Shown: positions 7,240 through 15,302 of the stretch, one piece after another
How positions within the stretch are numbered: position 1 is the first letter of the stretch
How the letters are laid out: each line of letters begins with the position of its first letter
Assembly: GCA_947259095.1 (NCBI GenBank)
Contig: CAMYLA010000035.1
Coordinates: 40,586-104,585, forward strand
Source of the DNA: an uncultured Acidimicrobiaceae bacterium
Lineage (GTDB): Bacteria; Actinomycetota; Acidimicrobiia; Acidimicrobiales; SZUA-35
Reading direction: 5' to 3'
Length of the DNA stretch: 64,000 nt
The notes under the pieces: model-generated
What the model was told of the DNA's origin: nothing
Seen by the model: only the letters and a program-made list of their open reading frames with translations
Database searches by the model: none
Program-made: the position numbers and the translations under genes

Positions 7240-8895
7240 GTGAGCCTCGCAAGTGAACTCGAACAGCAATTCGGGCTGACCAGCGTCACCCTCAAGGCCG
7301 AACTGTCTCAGGACGAACTGTTCGGCGAGGCGATTGCCAACGATCGGGGCTGGGTCGATCCCGACGGCAACGGCGACGACCAGAAGGCCTTCGCAACCAA
7401 ACTGGGCATCGACGGCCCGCTGATCTACTACACCGATCCCACCTGTACCGGGCGACCGACCAAGGACACCTTCGCCGTCGCCCGTCCCAGCGTGATCGAC
7501 GAGGTGTGGTGGAAGCCGGACTTCCAGCAGTTCGATCCCGATGCATTCGATGCGCTGCTGCCACGGGTCATCGATCATCTCAACCAGCGTCAGGCCACCC
7601 TCTACACCACAGACGTGTTCTGCGGTTGGGACACCGAATTCGCCGAGCCCTACCGATTCATCGGCGAGCACGCCACCCACGCCTACTTCTGCAACATCAT
7701 GTTCCCCAAGAACGTCCGGGACGACGTCGACCGGACGACCTCGGGATGGACGCTGATCAACGTCCCGTCGTTCCGCTGCGACCCCGAGCGCGACGGCACG
7801 CTCACCGAGCGGGGGGTCATCATCGACATCGAGAATCGGGTCGGGCTGGTGCTCGGTCGGGCCGACTACTGCGGCGTCAACAAGAAGACGATGTTCACGA
7901 TCATGAACTTCGTGCTGCCGTCCAAGGGCCAGCTGTCGATGCACTGCTCGGCCAACGTCGGCTCCGACGGCGATACCGCCATCCTCTTCGGGCTGTCCGG
8001 CACCGGCAAGACGACCCTGTCTGCCGACCCCGAGCGAGAACTGATCGGCGACGACGAACACGTTTGGACCGACGCCGGCATCTCCAACTTCGAGAACGGC
8101 TGCTACGCCAAACTCATCGATCTGAACAAGGAGGCGGAGCCGGTCATCGCCGCCGCACTGTCGATGAAGGGCACCCTGATCGAGAATGTGCCCCCCCTGC
8201 CTGGCAAGGATCTGGCCGACACCGATCCCCAGGAATTCGATCTCACCGACCAGTCGATCACCGAGAACACCAGGTTCGCCTACCCGCTGGACTGCAATCC
8301 GAACGTCGCCAGCGGCGCCTCCGGACCCCACCCGAAGACGATCGTGCTGTTGACCGCCGATGCCTTCGGCGTGTTGCCACCGCTGTCGATCCTCAACGAC
8401 GACGAAGTGATGTACCACTTCGTCACCGGGTTCACCTCGAAATTGGCCGGTACCGAGGTCGGGGTGACCGAACCCCAGGCCACGTTCTCCTCGTGCTTCG
8501 GCTCGCCGTTCATGAGTCACAAGCCGTCGGTGTACGCCAGGCTGTTGGCCCGCAAGATGAAGGACCACAAGACCCGTTGCGTGCTGCTGAACACCGGCTG
8601 GTCTGGTGGACCGTACGGTGTCGGTTCGAGAATGTCGATCAAACACACCCGGGCGCTGCTCGACGCAGCGCTGGCCGGTGCGCTCGACGACGTCGAGACC
8701 GAGATCCACCCCATCCTCAACCTGGCCATGCCCCGGAGCTGCCCCGGGGTGCCGGGCGAGGTGCTCAACCCCCGCAACACCTGGGATGACGGTGCGGCCT
8801 ACGATGCGGCGGCGGAGAAGCTCCGGGACATGTTCCGGGCCAACTACGAGGCGAAGTCGTTCGCCGAACTGGGTATCACCGACGCTATGTCCTAG
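7240..8895 (+). CDS. pckA: Phosphoenolpyruvate carboxykinase (ATP)
   Basis: Converts oxaloacetate and ATP to PEP and CO2, the entry to gluconeogenesis (EC 4.1.1.49). The 551-residue protein carries the kinase-1a motif GLSGTGKTTL near residue 251, kinase-2 motif near 286 (WTDAGISNFENG), and substrate-binding CNIMFPKN and HCSANVGSDG segments. This is the ATP-type, not the GTP-type common in mycobacteria. GTG 7240 was chosen because a GACGGAGGAGG Shine-Dalgarno precedes it. The stop codon TAG lies in the first unit of the downstream 24-bp tandem array. Confidence 0.96.
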   Translation: MSLASELEQQFGLTSVTLKAELSQDELFGEAIANDRGWVDPDGNGDDQKAFATKLGIDGPLIYYTDPTCTGRPTKDTFAVARPSVIDEVWWKPDFQQFDPDAFDALLPRVIDHLNQRQATLYTTDVFCGWDTEFAEPYRFIGEHATHAYFCNIMFPKNVRDDVDRTTSGWTLINVPSFRCDPERDGTLTERGVIIDIENRVGLVLGRADYCGVNKKTMFTIMNFVLPSKGQLSMHCSANVGSDGDTAILFGLSGTGKTTLSADPERELIGDDEHVWTDAGISNFENGCYAKLIDLNKEAEPVIAAALSMKGTLIENVPPLPGKDLADTDPQEFDLTDQSITENTRFAYPLDCNPNVASGASGPHPKTIVLLTADAFGVLPPLSILNDDEVMYHFVTGFTSKLAGTEVGVTEPQATFSSCFGSPFMSHKPSVYARLLARKMKDHKTRCVLLNTGWSGGPYGVGSRMSIKHTRALLDAALAGALDDVETEIHPILNLAMPRSCPGVPGEVLNPRNTWDDGAAYDAAAEKLRDMFRANYEAKSFAELGITDAMS

Positions 8896-9050
8896 CGGTC
8901 GTCCCGACCGGTGTCCTAGCGGTCGTCCCGACCGGTGTCCTAGCGGTCGTCCCGACCGGTGTCCGAGCGGTCGTCCCGACCGGTGTCCTAGCGGTCGTCA
9001 CGACCGGTGTCCTAGCGGTCGTCCCGACCGGTGTCCTAGCGGTCGTCCCG
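8890..9050. repeat. 24-bp tandem array (6.7 copies) spanning the pckA stop
   Basis: Units TCCTAGCGGTCGTCCCGACC plus GGTG repeat head to tail between convergent pckA and the EcsC-type gene. Each unit contains CGGTCG-TCC-CGACCG, a 6-bp hairpin with a 3-nt loop, and all but one retain TAG in the pckA frame. Unit 4 has TCCGAG and unit 5 GTCACGACC. The stacked hairpins may act as a bidirectional transcription barrier, but no T-tract follows. Confidence 0.95.
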
Positions 9051-9069
9051 GGGGCGATGCTGCCGGGCG

Positions 9070-9984
9070 CTACTGCGGCTGTGAGTCGGTCGGGATCGAG
9101 TTTGCCCGGTCGGCCTCGGAGAGCTTGACCGGCGGGTTCGGGAGCCGTTTGCTCCCGGGAGCGGGTGGGGGCGGCGACACCGGCGGCAGGGCCGGTGCTG
9201 GCTGCTCAACCAGGGAGTCGACCGGGAGCCCGGGCGTGGGCGGTGGTGGAGGCAGGAGGGCACCGGAGTAGGCGAAGAACCGCTGGGCGTGGAAGCCGAC
9301 CACCCTGATGAGGGCATAGTTGGCCGAGCCACCGACCATGGCACCGACACCGAACGGGAGGAGCTTGCCAACGGCCAACAGGCTTCGCCGAGAACCGAAC
9401 TTCGTCACCACATGTGCCGCCAACCGGGCGTTGAGCCGACGCAGCGCATCGAGGGTGGCAACGTCGCCGCCGGCGATCCCGGCCAGCCGACCGCTGATTC
9501 GCTCCCCACCGACGACGGCACGGGCGTCGACCTCGATCAGTAGCGAGGAGAATTCCTCGGCCGCCGCCTCACCGAAGGCCAGGACCGACAACACCCAGGC
9601 CCGTCGCTCCTCAACGGTGGCATCGGTCCTCCCGTTCGCCGCACCGATGGTCATCACCAGATCGGCGGACCGGACCGCAAACCAGGTGAGGTCGGCAACC
9701 AGGGTGGCGGCGGCGGCGCTGGTACCGAGGCCTGGGGTGGCGGCGACCGCACCGGTGGCCGCTCCCATGGTGCTGAGCTCCCGCCGGAACCGTCGGTTGA
9801 TGGCCCGGACCCGTTTTTCCGCCGTGTCCCCTTTTGCCTCGGCCGCCACCCGGACCGCTCGATCCCATCGATCGGCAACGGCCCTGTCGACCCCCTGGAG
9901 TATCGCCCTGCCGACCAGATCCAGCGCCGGCGCAGGCAGCCGGGCTGCGGCCTTGCGCCTCAGATACCGTTTGGATTTGGACAC
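9070..9984 (-). CDS. EcsC family protein
   Basis: A 304-residue protein with an EcsC-like core (about 60-240): alternating Ala/Gly-rich helices, GAATGAVAATPGLGTSAAAAT, and a paired hydrophobic stretch near LLPFGVGAMVGGSANYALI, suggesting membrane association. The C-terminal ~60 residues are Pro-rich and disordered (LLPPPPPTPG). GTG 9984 was chosen for the AGGAG Shine-Dalgarno 5 nt upstream; the frame is open to 10065. EcsC proteins have no firmly known biochemical role. It is divergent from the ArsR-type regulator, and the shared promoter holds palindromes, so it is a likely regulatory target. Confidence 0.85.
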   Translation of the reverse strand: MSKSKRYLRRKAAARLPAPALDLVGRAILQGVDRAVADRWDRAVRVAAEAKGDTAEKRVRAINRRFRRELSTMGAATGAVAATPGLGTSAAAATLVADLTWFAVRSADLVMTIGAANGRTDATVEERRAWVLSVLAFGEAAAEEFSSLLIEVDARAVVGGERISGRLAGIAGGDVATLDALRRLNARLAAHVVTKFGSRRSLLAVGKLLPFGVGAMVGGSANYALIRVVGFHAQRFFAYSGALLPPPPPTPGLPVDSLVEQPAPALPPVSPPPPAPGSKRLPNPPVKLSEADRANSIPTDSQPQ

Positions 9985-10063
9985 GTTCACTCCTGTCGGC
10001 CAGTGGAGCCCGTTTGCCTCCACTCGCTCGACGGCAATCCTAGCGCCGGAGGCTCGCCTTTCC

Positions 10064-10115
10064 ATAAGTCTGGACTTATCAGAAGTGTGGACTTATGATA
10101 ACACTTGTCTTATGA
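10064..10115. promoter_or_regulatory. Divergent operator cluster for the ArsR-type regulator
   Basis: A perfect interrupted palindrome, ATAAGTC-TG-GACTTAT (10064-10079), is followed by a second GTGGACTTAT copy and an AAGTGT/ACACTT inverted repeat (about 10083-10106) reaching the regulator start. The AT-rich block between divergent genes fits a winged-helix dimer operator with autoregulation. A possible -10 (TATGAT, 10094-10099) lies within it. Confidence 0.65.
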
Positions 10116-10492
10116 GGAACGAGATTGCGCTCTCGAACAGGGCCGAGCGCCAGCTCACGGCCCTGGCCAACCCGACCCGCCGGGCGGTCTACGACATCAT
10201 CCGGGCCCACCCGTCGTCGGTCGGTGCGGTGGCGGCCGAACTGCCGGTTTCGCAGCCGGCGGTGAGCCAGCACCTGCGGGTCCTCGTCCGGGCCGGATTG
10301 GTGTCGGCCACCCCCGTCGGGGCGAAACGGGTCTACGCCGCAGATCGAAGCGGCATTGCCGATCTTCGAGCCTGGATCGACGGCCTGTGGGACGACAGCC
10401 TTGACAGCTTCGTCGAAGCGGCCGAGACTGCGGCGGCACCGACGGACCGAACAGACCGCGACGGGAAACCGAACCACGAGGCGTTGCCATGA
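10112..10492 (+). CDS. ArsR-type winged-helix transcriptional regulator
   Basis: A 126-residue regulator. The winged-helix domain spans about 10-90: LTALANPTRRAVYDIIRAHP, then VSQPAVSQHLRVLVRAGLV as the recognition helix, then the wing VGAKRVYAAD. No metal-binding cysteine motif (ELCVCDL type) is present, so it belongs to the non-metal branch (SdpR/YczG-like). The acidic C-terminus resembles regulators paired with SRPBCC proteins, but none is adjacent. It is divergent from the EcsC gene with shared palindromes. The stop codon lies in a 9-bp triplicate repeat. Confidence 0.9.
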   Translation: MRNEIALSNRAERQLTALANPTRRAVYDIIRAHPSSVGAVAAELPVSQPAVSQHLRVLVRAGLVSATPVGAKRVYAADRSGIADLRAWIDGLWDDSLDSFVEAAETAAAPTDRTDRDGKPNHEALP

Positions 10493-10511
10493 GTGCCATG
10501 AGTGCCATGAG
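10486..10511. repeat. 9-bp repeat (GCCATGAGT, 3 copies) spanning the regulator stop
   Basis: GCCATGAGT occurs in tandem, the last copy one base short. Each copy includes TGA in the regulator frame, so the stop codon is present three times. Confidence 0.9.
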
Positions 10512-10568
10512 AAACTCGTCCGTTCCGCTCCAGCCGCTGGTCAAGGTCGTGGCGCCACAACTGTCCTG

Positions 10569-11969
10569 TCAGCCCCCGGCCGGGTCCTCGATCCACACCA
10601 TGTGGCTGATCGGGCGATCGATGAAAACCCGCCAGGAGCGGTCCTCCTCGGTGTCCCAGGCGATGATGTCGTCACCGAAGGCATAGGCCAACCACCGCCC
10701 ATCGGGTGACCACGCCACCGGGGAGTCCTCGTTGACGCTCTCCGAGCGTGCGGCCGCCACGCCGGTGTCGAGATCGATCCACCGGGGGAGCGCAACCCCC
10801 CGCCTGTCGATCACCGCCAGCCGGGTGCCATCGGCTGACACCGACGCACCGAGGGCCCACGACTCGATGGGGCGGTCGGCGAGCTGCTCGGGTACCGGCA
10901 CCGACCGTCGGTCCGGCTCGTCCGGGGGGCCGACGGCGATCCGGCAGTCATCGGGCCGACCGCAACGAACCATGGCCAGGTTGCGACCGTCATAGCCGGC
11001 CACCACACCCTCGGAAACCAACTCGGCCGTACCATCGTCGTTGAGCAGCCAGACCGCACCGGCCTTGGAGACCAACGGACGGTCCAGCCACCCGCCGAGC
11101 ACGTCCACGTCGTAACCGAGCGCCAGCGATTCCTCAACGTCCTCGCGTTCGAGCCTGCTGGAGAGCGTCACCTGCCGGGTCGGTTGCCCATCGGCCACCA
11201 GTACCACCCCGTCGTCGCTGGGGAGCAGGTCATCGGCCTCGACACCGGCCGACTCGATCTCGCCGTCGGGCACGACTGCCGACAGTGTGGAATCGGACAG
11301 GATCAGAGGCCGATCGTCCGACAGCGAGTACACCATGGCGCCGGGACGACGGCCGGCCGGGACCTCGATCTCGGTCGGCTGGGCATCGGAGCGGCGGATC
11401 TGGACCAGCGAATCGGCAGGGCCGTAAGCCAACAGCAGGTCCGGCATGTCGGGGGACAGATCGGCCCGCAACTCGGGGATCGGGCCCAGGATCAGCGGTT
11501 CGTCGGCGGCCGCAGCGTCATCGGACGGTGTAGTGGCGGCCCGCGGGGTCGGCACCGGCTGTGGCAGGGTGGTGTCGCTGCTGCGAAGCGGTTCGTCGGC
11601 CGGGGGATCGGGCACCACGTTCTGACGGTTCTGACGTTGCAGGATCTCCTGTTGCTGGTTCGCAGGCAGCTGATCGAAGGGATCCTGGTCACCGGGGCGG
11701 GACATCAGGGCCAGTGCCAGGAGTACGATCGCCACCCCGGCGAGGGCGACCACCCGGGCCGGCATCGATGACAGGATCGAAGGTGCATCGGGACGAGGCG
11801 ATTCGCTCAGCCGGTAGGCCGACGGCTCGGCCTCCAGGAACTCGATCGACTCGTCCTTCGACCCGCCTTCCCCCGACCCCCCGGCCAACCAGCCGTCGTT
11901 GTCGACCCACGGGCTGGCGTCGATCTTCTCCTTCCAGGCCAGTCGATTGCCGGCCTCGGAGTCTGCCAT
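10569..11969 (-). CDS. Membrane-anchored beta-propeller-like protein
   Basis: A 466-residue protein of unknown role. An acidic cytoplasmic N-terminus (1-65) is followed by one transmembrane helix at about 70-90 (ARVVALAGVAIVLLALALM) and a Pro/Asp-rich linker (95-170). The extracellular region has repeated beta-blade segments such as SADGTRLAVIDRRG and WSPDGRWLAYAFGDDIIAWD, as in TolB/WD40-type propellers. The ATG at 11969 has GGGGAGGGGAG just upstream, and a TACCAT -10 box lies at 12011-12016. It probably acts as a binding or scaffolding surface; the partner is unknown. Confidence 0.8.
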   Translation of the reverse strand: MADSEAGNRLAWKEKIDASPWVDNDGWLAGGSGEGGSKDESIEFLEAEPSAYRLSESPRPDAPSILSSMPARVVALAGVAIVLLALALMSRPGDQDPFDQLPANQQQEILQRQNRQNVVPDPPADEPLRSSDTTLPQPVPTPRAATTPSDDAAAADEPLILGPIPELRADLSPDMPDLLLAYGPADSLVQIRRSDAQPTEIEVPAGRRPGAMVYSLSDDRPLILSDSTLSAVVPDGEIESAGVEADDLLPSDDGVVLVADGQPTRQVTLSSRLEREDVEESLALGYDVDVLGGWLDRPLVSKAGAVWLLNDDGTAELVSEGVVAGYDGRNLAMVRCGRPDDCRIAVGPPDEPDRRSVPVPEQLADRPIESWALGASVSADGTRLAVIDRRGVALPRWIDLDTGVAAARSESVNEDSPVAWSPDGRWLAYAFGDDIIAWDTEEDRSWRVFIDRPISHMVWIEDPAGG

Positions 11970-12010
11970 GGCACTCCCCTCCCCCCGGATGAGCAGGGCT
12001 TTCGAACGCA

Positions 12011-12016
12011 ATGGTA
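12011..12016 (-). promoter_or_regulatory. -10 box TACCAT, leadered
   Basis: TACCAT about 41 nt before the ATG at 11969, leaving a short leader that contains the Shine-Dalgarno sequence. Confidence 0.45.
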
Positions 12017-12075
12017 GGCCGACTGACAATCCTCGTCCCACTCGGGGCGGGCCCGGCGTGGCGTGTGGCTCGCTC

Positions 12076-12441
12076 TCAGACGGCGGGGATGAACATCGAG
12101 CGAAGGGCCAGGCCCATGAGGAACAGGCCGCCGAGGCCGTAGAGCAGGAACTGCCACTGCTCCAACTGCTGGCGGTAGCTGTAGATGATGCCGACGGTGA
12201 ACAGGGCGATGAAGCCGTAAAACAGGTGGACACCGTTGACCTCGATGTCGTTGACCTGCATGTTGATGACGCCGAGGATGACCTGGATGGCGATGAGGAC
12301 CTGGGCGATGGCCACGCCGATCCACAGCGCTCGGTTCCGCAACCCGGTGACCCAGTGAGCAGCCAGAGCCCACGTCCCGGCGGCGGCATTGGCCACCACC
12401 ACCGCCCATCCCAACGTGACGTGCAGATCGTGCAGGCTCAT
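12076..12441 (-). CDS. Four-helix integral membrane protein
   Basis: A 121-residue protein with four predicted membrane helices: around 8-30, 39-58 (LWIGVAIAQVLIAIQVILGV), 72-90 (FYGFIALFTVGIIYSY) and 98-115. A His at 5 and others on helix faces (HDLHV, HLFYGF) resemble small haem-b or cytochrome-b561-like proteins, but the evidence is thin. It ends 106 bp upstream of the propeller-protein start on the same strand, so they may be co-expressed. No family recognised with confidence. Confidence 0.7.
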   Translation of the reverse strand: MSLHDLHVTLGWAVVVANAAAGTWALAAHWVTGLRNRALWIGVAIAQVLIAIQVILGVINMQVNDIEVNGVHLFYGFIALFTVGIIYSYRQQLEQWQFLLYGLGGLFLMGLALRSMFIPAV

Positions 12442-12500
12442 CGACGGTGGCCCGGTCGTTCCATGGGGTTTGAGCATAGGAACTGTGCCATGGTTACGGG

Positions 12501-12794
12501 GTGCGCCATCGCCGGTACTACATCGAGTCGCTGTGGACGTCTGGACTCTCGGTGCCTTCCACCGGGGGTGATCTGATCGTTGCGGCCAAGGAACAGACCA
12601 GGGATCTCGACTGGGAGCTGGTCCACCGCTCGTCCGAGAACTGGCCGTTGCGCAAGGAGCCATACGATCTCGACATGGTCGGACCGGAGGGGCGGTTCAC
12701 CGGGCCGGCCATCCTGGTCCGGTCCGACGGCCGGTCCCATGTGTTCCGGGGTGTCGGCGACCTCGAGGGTTTCAACGCCGAAGAGCTGTCCTGA
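12501..12794 (+). CDS. Hypothetical protein, 97 residues
   Basis: A small soluble protein beginning MRHRRYYIESLW (GTG start), with mixed charged and hydrophobic content. Segments LVHRSSENWPLRKEPYDLDM and HVFRGVGDLEGFNAEELS suggest a compact fold. Codon use matches neighbours. It is divergent from the membrane protein at 12441, and no Shine-Dalgarno or leaderless box is obvious. No family recognised. Confidence 0.55.
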   Translation: MRHRRYYIESLWTSGLSVPSTGGDLIVAAKEQTRDLDWELVHRSSENWPLRKEPYDLDMVGPEGRFTGPAILVRSDGRSHVFRGVGDLEGFNAEELS

Positions 12795-12843
12795 CTCGCC
12801 GGTCGGGCTCGGCCGGGACGGGTCCTCGGCTGCGTTCACACGA

Positions 12844-13644
12844 TCACAGGCCCGGCAGGAAGTCGACCTCGGTCGGTCCGCCGGTACCGGTCCTGCCCGG
12901 GACCGCGTACCACTCGTTGGCGAACACCTTGGCGAAACGGTCGGGGGGCAGGTAGAGGAAGAAGCTCTGATCGGAGATCTGGCTCCGGTGGACCGCCATC
13001 GCCGCCCGTTTGGTCTCGAGGTGATCGGAGATGTCCACCGAGTAGGCCAGGTCGGCCTCGGCCACCCCGAATCCATCGAAGTCGTCGACCGATGGCCCGT
13101 CGACGCCGTCGGCTTCCATCTCGGCCGACATCTCCGACATCGAGGCCAGCGCCCGATCCCGATTCACGGTGGCCTCGTAGACATGGTCGACCGAGGCCAG
13201 CTCGGCGGCACGGAGTCCGACCCGGTGGACCTGGATGTGGTCGGGGTGGCCGTACAGCCCGTGGTCGTCGTAGACCGTCAGCACATCGGCCTCGACCTCG
13301 GTCAGGATGTCGGCCAGGCGCTGCGCCGCCTCCTCCACATCGGCCTGCCAGAAGCAGCGAGGGTTCTCATTGGCCGGATCGTCCATCATGCCGGAGTCCT
13401 CGTACTCCAGGAACCGGGGCGCTCCGGCCCCCAGGATCTGGCACGACTCGGCCAGTTCGATCATCCGGCGTTCCCAGAGTTGTTCCCCGGCCGCCAGCAC
13501 CCCGGGTTGGGGTTCTCCCTGCTCACCCTTGGTGGCGGTGACCAGGACCACCCGGTGCCCGGCCGCTGCGGCCTTGGCCATCAGACCCCCGGTGCTGAGG
13601 GCCTCGTCATCGGGGTGGGCGTGGAAACAGACCAGGGTCGACAT
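12844..13644 (-). CDS. PIG-L / LmbE family deacetylase
   Basis: A zinc-dependent N-acetylglucosaminyl deacetylase-type protein of 266 residues. The zinc motif AHPDDE is at residues 9-14 and the third ligand motif GHPDH near 131-135. In actinobacteria this family includes MshB (mycothiol synthesis) and Mca (mycothiol conjugate amidase); length and the PNENP-like insert fit either, and substrate is not decided here. The start is leaderless: TAGGCT ends 7 nt before the ATG. It is divergent from the M50 protease with a 67-bp gap holding both promoters. Confidence 0.9.
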   Translation of the reverse strand: MSTLVCFHAHPDDEALSTGGLMAKAAAAGHRVVLVTATKGEQGEPQPGVLAAGEQLWERRMIELAESCQILGAGAPRFLEYEDSGMMDDPANENPRCFWQADVEEAAQRLADILTEVEADVLTVYDDHGLYGHPDHIQVHRVGLRAAELASVDHVYEATVNRDRALASMSEMSAEMEADGVDGPSVDDFDGFGVAEADLAYSVDISDHLETKRAAMAVHRSQISDQSFFLYLPPDRFAKVFANEWYAVPGRTGTGGPTEVDFLPGL

Positions 13645-13651
13645 CGGATCA

Positions 13652-13657
13652 AGCCTA
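13652..13657 (-). promoter_or_regulatory. -10 box TAGGCT, leaderless start
   Basis: TAGGCT lies 7 nt before the ATG at 13644 of the PIG-L deacetylase gene. Confidence 0.6.
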
Positions 13658-13699
13658 AGGGTGGGGGCGGTCGACCCCCGGGGAAAAGGGCCCGGTGAC

Positions 13700-13705
13700 T
13701 AGGAT
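13700..13705 (+). promoter_or_regulatory. -10 box TAGGAT, leaderless start
   Basis: TAGGAT lies 6 nt before the GTG at 13712 of the M50 protease gene. Confidence 0.65.
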
Positions 13706-13711
13706 GGGCTG

Positions 13712-14518
13712 GTGTTATCACAGCAGGAGTACGGGCGGGGTGCCCAACCGGGGGTCCGTCCCAGCCCCATCTTCTTCGCCATCCTGGTGGTCACCGCGGT
13801 GGCGGGCTGGGCCACCACCGCCGGCCTCGGCCTGCCCCGGGTAGCGGTGTTCGTCTTCGTGGCCGGGGCCTGGACACTCTCGATCATCTTCCATGAGTTC
13901 GCCCACGCCTTCCTGGCCTGGCGGGGCGGCGACCATTCGGTCTCCCAGCGTGGCTACCTGACCCTCGACCCCCGCCGCTACACCCACCCGTTGCTCTCGT
14001 TCGGTTTGCCGCTGCTCTTCATTCTGATGGGCGGCATCGGCCTCCCCGGCGGGGCGGTGCTGTTGAACCGGAGCGTGCTCAGCGACCGGCGGGCATCGGT
14101 GGTGGCCCTGGCCGGGCCGTTCACAAACCTGGTACTGGGCTGCGTGGCGCTGGCCATCATCGGCTTCGACGTGATCGACGGTACCACCCAGCCGTACCTG
14201 GCATCGGCGGTGGGGTTCTTCGGCTTCCTGCAGATCGCGGTGTTCGTGCTCAACATGTTGCCGATCCCCGGGTTCGACGGCTACGCCGCAATCGAGCCCA
14301 CGCTCTCGCCGTCGACCCAGCAGCTGATGCGGCCGGTGGCCCGCTACGGGGCGCTGGTGGCCATCCTGATGATCTGGCAGGTCGAGCCGGTGGCAGACGC
14401 CTTCTGGGCCGCGGTCACCTTCTTCACCGAATTCTTCGGTGTCGAGTTCGACCAGTGGCGCTGCGGCTACTTCCAATTCAAGTTCTGGGACTCCAACGTC
14501 CCCGCCGCCTGCCGCTGA
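13712..14518 (+). CDS. Site-2 protease family (M50) zinc metalloprotease
   Basis: An integral membrane protease of 268 residues. The zinc motif HEFAH is at 61-65 in the second hydrophobic helix. The second motif NMLPIPGFDG begins at residue 181, with D189 as the third ligand. Five to six helices are visible. Related proteins perform regulated intramembrane proteolysis; there is no PDZ domain, so this is the minimal form. The GTG start follows a TAGGAT box by 6 nt. The C-terminal 40 residues (FFTEFFGVEFDQWRCGY...) are unusual and may be periplasmic. Confidence 0.9.
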   Translation: MLSQQEYGRGAQPGVRPSPIFFAILVVTAVAGWATTAGLGLPRVAVFVFVAGAWTLSIIFHEFAHAFLAWRGGDHSVSQRGYLTLDPRRYTHPLLSFGLPLLFILMGGIGLPGGAVLLNRSVLSDRRASVVALAGPFTNLVLGCVALAIIGFDVIDGTTQPYLASAVGFFGFLQIAVFVLNMLPIPGFDGYAAIEPTLSPSTQQLMRPVARYGALVAILMIWQVEPVADAFWAAVTFFTEFFGVEFDQWRCGYFQFKFWDSNVPAACR

Positions 14519-14535
14519 GCCACCTCAGCCGGCAA

Positions 14536-14575
14536 AAGCAGACCGGCACAAGCAGACCGGCACAAGGAGACCGGC
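14536..14575. repeat. 14-bp tandem repeat (about 3 copies) downstream of the M50 gene
   Basis: AAGCAGACCGGCAC occurs twice exactly, then as AAGGAGACCGGC, beginning 17 bp after the M50 stop codon. Surrounding sequence repeats GACCGGC further. No promoter function evident. Confidence 0.8.
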
Positions 14576-14686
14576 CGACCGGCAACAAGATAATCCTCCG
14601 TTCCTCAGCGGGCCCGTTGACCACAGCGCGAGACTGGAGCTGGGAGCGGCTCCACGGCGGCGCTGCGAACCACGGAGGGAACAACG

Positions 14687-15283
14687 ATGACATACGAGAG
14701 CGCAACGCTGATGACGGTGACCGACCCGACGAGGGTGGCAGGAGATTTCCATGAACACGCCAAGGGGGCGATCATGGCCACCGGTGCCAACGAGGTGACG
14801 GCCTGGGAATGCATGACCGGCCCCATGGTCGGCATCCACGGTGTGGTGACGAACTGGGATTCGCTTGACGAGATGGCGGCGTCCCAAGTCGCCATGGCAG
14901 CCAATATGGCGCCGGGCGGCAGTCTGGCCGATCTCGCCGAACGGTACCAGTGGGTCAACAGGATCGTCAGCGAGGTCATACACGAGGCCGGCGACTGCCA
15001 GGGGGCCTACGTGAACACCACCCGCTTTTCGTTCGCCACCTTGCCAGAAGGCATGGAACACGCTGGGGAGCTGGCGCTGGGGGCAGGAGCCAATGGGCTT
15101 CGAATCATGACGGTGCTGGCCGGTGGCGAGATCAGCGGACAGCTGATCGGGTCGGCCTTCGTCGACTCACTGGACACGGCGGCCGGGGTGGTGGCGGCCA
15201 CCAGGGCAGACACCCGGTTCATGGCCGACCTGGCCCAGTCGGCAACCCAGCTGGAAGCGAGGACACTGTTCCGCAGGCTCTGA
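14687..15283 (+). CDS. Hypothetical protein, two ferredoxin-like halves
   Basis: A 198-residue cytosolic protein. Two segments of similar layout (about 5-95 and 105-195), each beta-alpha-beta with a phrase like GATxVTAWxCMTGP / GANGLRIMTVLAGG, suggest a duplicated dimeric alpha-beta-barrel fold. Met and Ala are frequent. The ATG has a good Shine-Dalgarno (GGAGGGAAC) 8 nt upstream. It stands alone between the M50 gene and the convergent M23 gene. No family recognised; the fold is a guess from pattern. Confidence 0.65.
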   Translation: MTYESATLMTVTDPTRVAGDFHEHAKGAIMATGANEVTAWECMTGPMVGIHGVVTNWDSLDEMAASQVAMAANMAPGGSLADLAERYQWVNRIVSEVIHEAGDCQGAYVNTTRFSFATLPEGMEHAGELALGAGANGLRIMTVLAGGEISGQLIGSAFVDSLDTAAGVVAATRADTRFMADLAQSATQLEARTLFRRL

Positions 15284-15302
15284 GCGTTTGGCTGGTGGTC
15301 CA

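Noticed and set aside
8606..9271. Plus-strand frame with CPSGRPDR repeats after pckA
   Set aside because: Shifted frame of pckA followed by repeats; the in-frame stop TAG is clear and pckA is complete.
10489..10686. Small ORF MSAMSAMRNSS after the ArsR-type gene
   Set aside because: Arises from the 9-bp stop-codon repeat and is antisense to the propeller-protein 3' end; no independent support.
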